Of a stretch of 7,422 nucleotides of DNA, positions 6,701 through 7,422 are shown piece after piece. Every line of letters starts with the position of its first letter. Position 1 is the stretch's first letter. Below the pieces are notes generated by a model. It saw only the letters and a program-made list of their open reading frames with translations. It ran no database searches and had not been told where the DNA came from. This DNA is from Verrucomicrobiota bacterium (GTDB lineage Bacteria > Verrucomicrobiota > Verrucomicrobiia > Verrucomicrobiales > Verrucomicrobiaceae), in contig JAEYUU010000133.1 in assembly GCA_023429545.1 (NCBI GenBank), forward strand, positions 1 to 7,422, written 5' to 3'. The translations under genes were made by a program, and so were the position numbers.

Positions 6701-7422
6701 TCACGCACAGGCATCCGCCGTGCATACTTCGCCTTCGAGTTCCACATCCACGGTGATGTGCTGAAAGTCCTGCTCCTTCAGCAGGCAGTGCACCTGCCGC
6801 TTCGCCTCCATGATCTGTTCGCGCGAGCTGCCGGGCTGGAGGACGAGATGAGTGGAGAGCACATGATGCTCGCCATCGACCGTCCATGTCTGGGTGTGGT
6901 GCGCGCTCAACACTCCGGGGAAGGAGCACAGGCGGCGCTCGAAGTCGGCCACATTGAATCCGTCAGGCGCGCGCTGCAGGAAGACCATGGCCACCTGACG
7001 GAGATTGCGGATCACATTCCACAGGATGAAGCATGAAATGCCCAGTGAGAGCAGCGGGTCGATGATGGGCACATCCCACACGCTCATGATGCCGCTGCCG
7101 ATGAGCACGGCAATCCACCCCAAAGTGTCCTCCACCAGGTGCCAGCCCGCGACCTTCTCATTCAGCGAATGACTGTGGCGCAGCTTCCATGCGGCGAGTC
7201 CGTTGAATAGCACTCCCACGACCGCCAGAACCATCATGCCGGGCGCATGCACGGGCTCCGGATTCCCCAGGCGATGCACGGCCTGCCAGCCCATGAATCC
7301 CACCCCCACGGAGAGGAGCACGCCGGAGATGAGTGCGCCCAGCGAGGAAAAGCGCTGGTACCCGTAGGTGAAACGCACATCCGCATTCCTCACGGAGACA
7401 CGCTGCAGGTACAACGCGAGGC
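6701..7422 (-). CDS. Cation diffusion facilitator (CDF) metal efflux transporter, N-terminus outside window
   Basis: This is the C-terminal 240 or so residues of an inner-membrane proton-coupled exporter of divalent metals such as zinc, cobalt, cadmium or iron. The frame runs open to the window edge. The visible part begins at the end of transmembrane segment 2 (ADVRFTYGYQRFSSLGAL, the usual CDF loop), so TM1 and the first metal-site motif are missing; a TTG at 7414 is not the true start. Later transmembrane segments are clear. The second metal-site motif HxxxD is present as HLVED (His codon 7139-7141, Asp codon 7127-7129). The cytoplasmic C-terminal domain follows, with GFNVADFERRL and a histidine-rich stretch HHTQTWTVDGEHHV as in ZitB/CzcD-type members. 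It ends with a short tail holding two cysteines. The first motif, which helps tell zinc from cadmium or iron carriers, is not visible, so the metal cannot be assigned. It converges with the secreted-protein gene, 75 bases apart. Confidence 0.93.
   Translation of the reverse strand, partial: LALYLQRVSVRNADVRFTYGYQRFSSLGALISGVLLSVGVGFMGWQAVHRLGNPEPVHAPGMMVLAVVGVLFNGLAAWKLRHSHSLNEKVAGWHLVEDTLGWIAVLIGSGIMSVWDVPIIDPLLSLGISCFILWNVIRNLRQVAMVFLQRAPDGFNVADFERRLCSFPGVLSAHHTQTWTVDGEHHVLSTHLVLQPGSSREQIMEAKRQVHCLLKEQDFQHITVDVELEGEVCTADACA

Overview
The window looks like ordinary chromosome from a GC-rich Gram-negative bacterium. The best guess is a member of the Verrucomicrobiota (Prosthecobacter/Verrucomicrobium type). 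This rests on the style of the exported tail-specific protease, the lipoprotein and Sec-type signals, the mostly single-gene transcription units and the general lack of Shine-Dalgarno sequences. The phylum call is an inference from family resemblance, not a search result.

Layout, left to right. Positions 1-172 hold no gene or site I can support. A small exported or membrane-anchored protein of unknown function (173-760, +) comes first. A 10-bp hairpin (822-852) follows, then a START/SRPBCC-fold protein (866-1318, +). That gene converges on a metallo-beta-lactamase-fold hydrolase (1391-2014, -), with a GC-rich hairpin between them. The hydrolase is divergent from the largest gene, a periplasmic Prc/Tsp-type carboxy-terminal processing protease (2137-4542, +), which ends at a strong hairpin (4576-4605). 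Next is queE (4665-5360, -) for 7-deazaguanine synthesis. It is divergent from an NlpC/P60-like lipoprotein (5529-6038, +), whose GTG start lies just after a perfect 14-bp palindrome (5508-5521). A secreted protein of unknown family (6083-6625, +) follows 44 bases later and is clearly less GC-rich. The window ends inside a cation diffusion facilitator transporter (6701-7422, -) whose N-terminus lies outside.

Functionally this is mostly housekeeping: envelope maintenance (Prc protease, NlpC/P60 lipoprotein, two exported unknowns), metal export (CDF), thiol-ester or related metallo-hydrolysis (MBL protein) and tRNA modification or deazapurine synthesis (QueE). The one suggestive combination is the Prc-type protease close to an NlpC/P60 lipoprotein, because in E. 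coli Prc degrades the NlpC/P60 lipoprotein endopeptidase MepS. I see no CRISPR array, tRNA, rRNA, insertion sequence or phage gene, and no clear evidence of a new multi-gene system.
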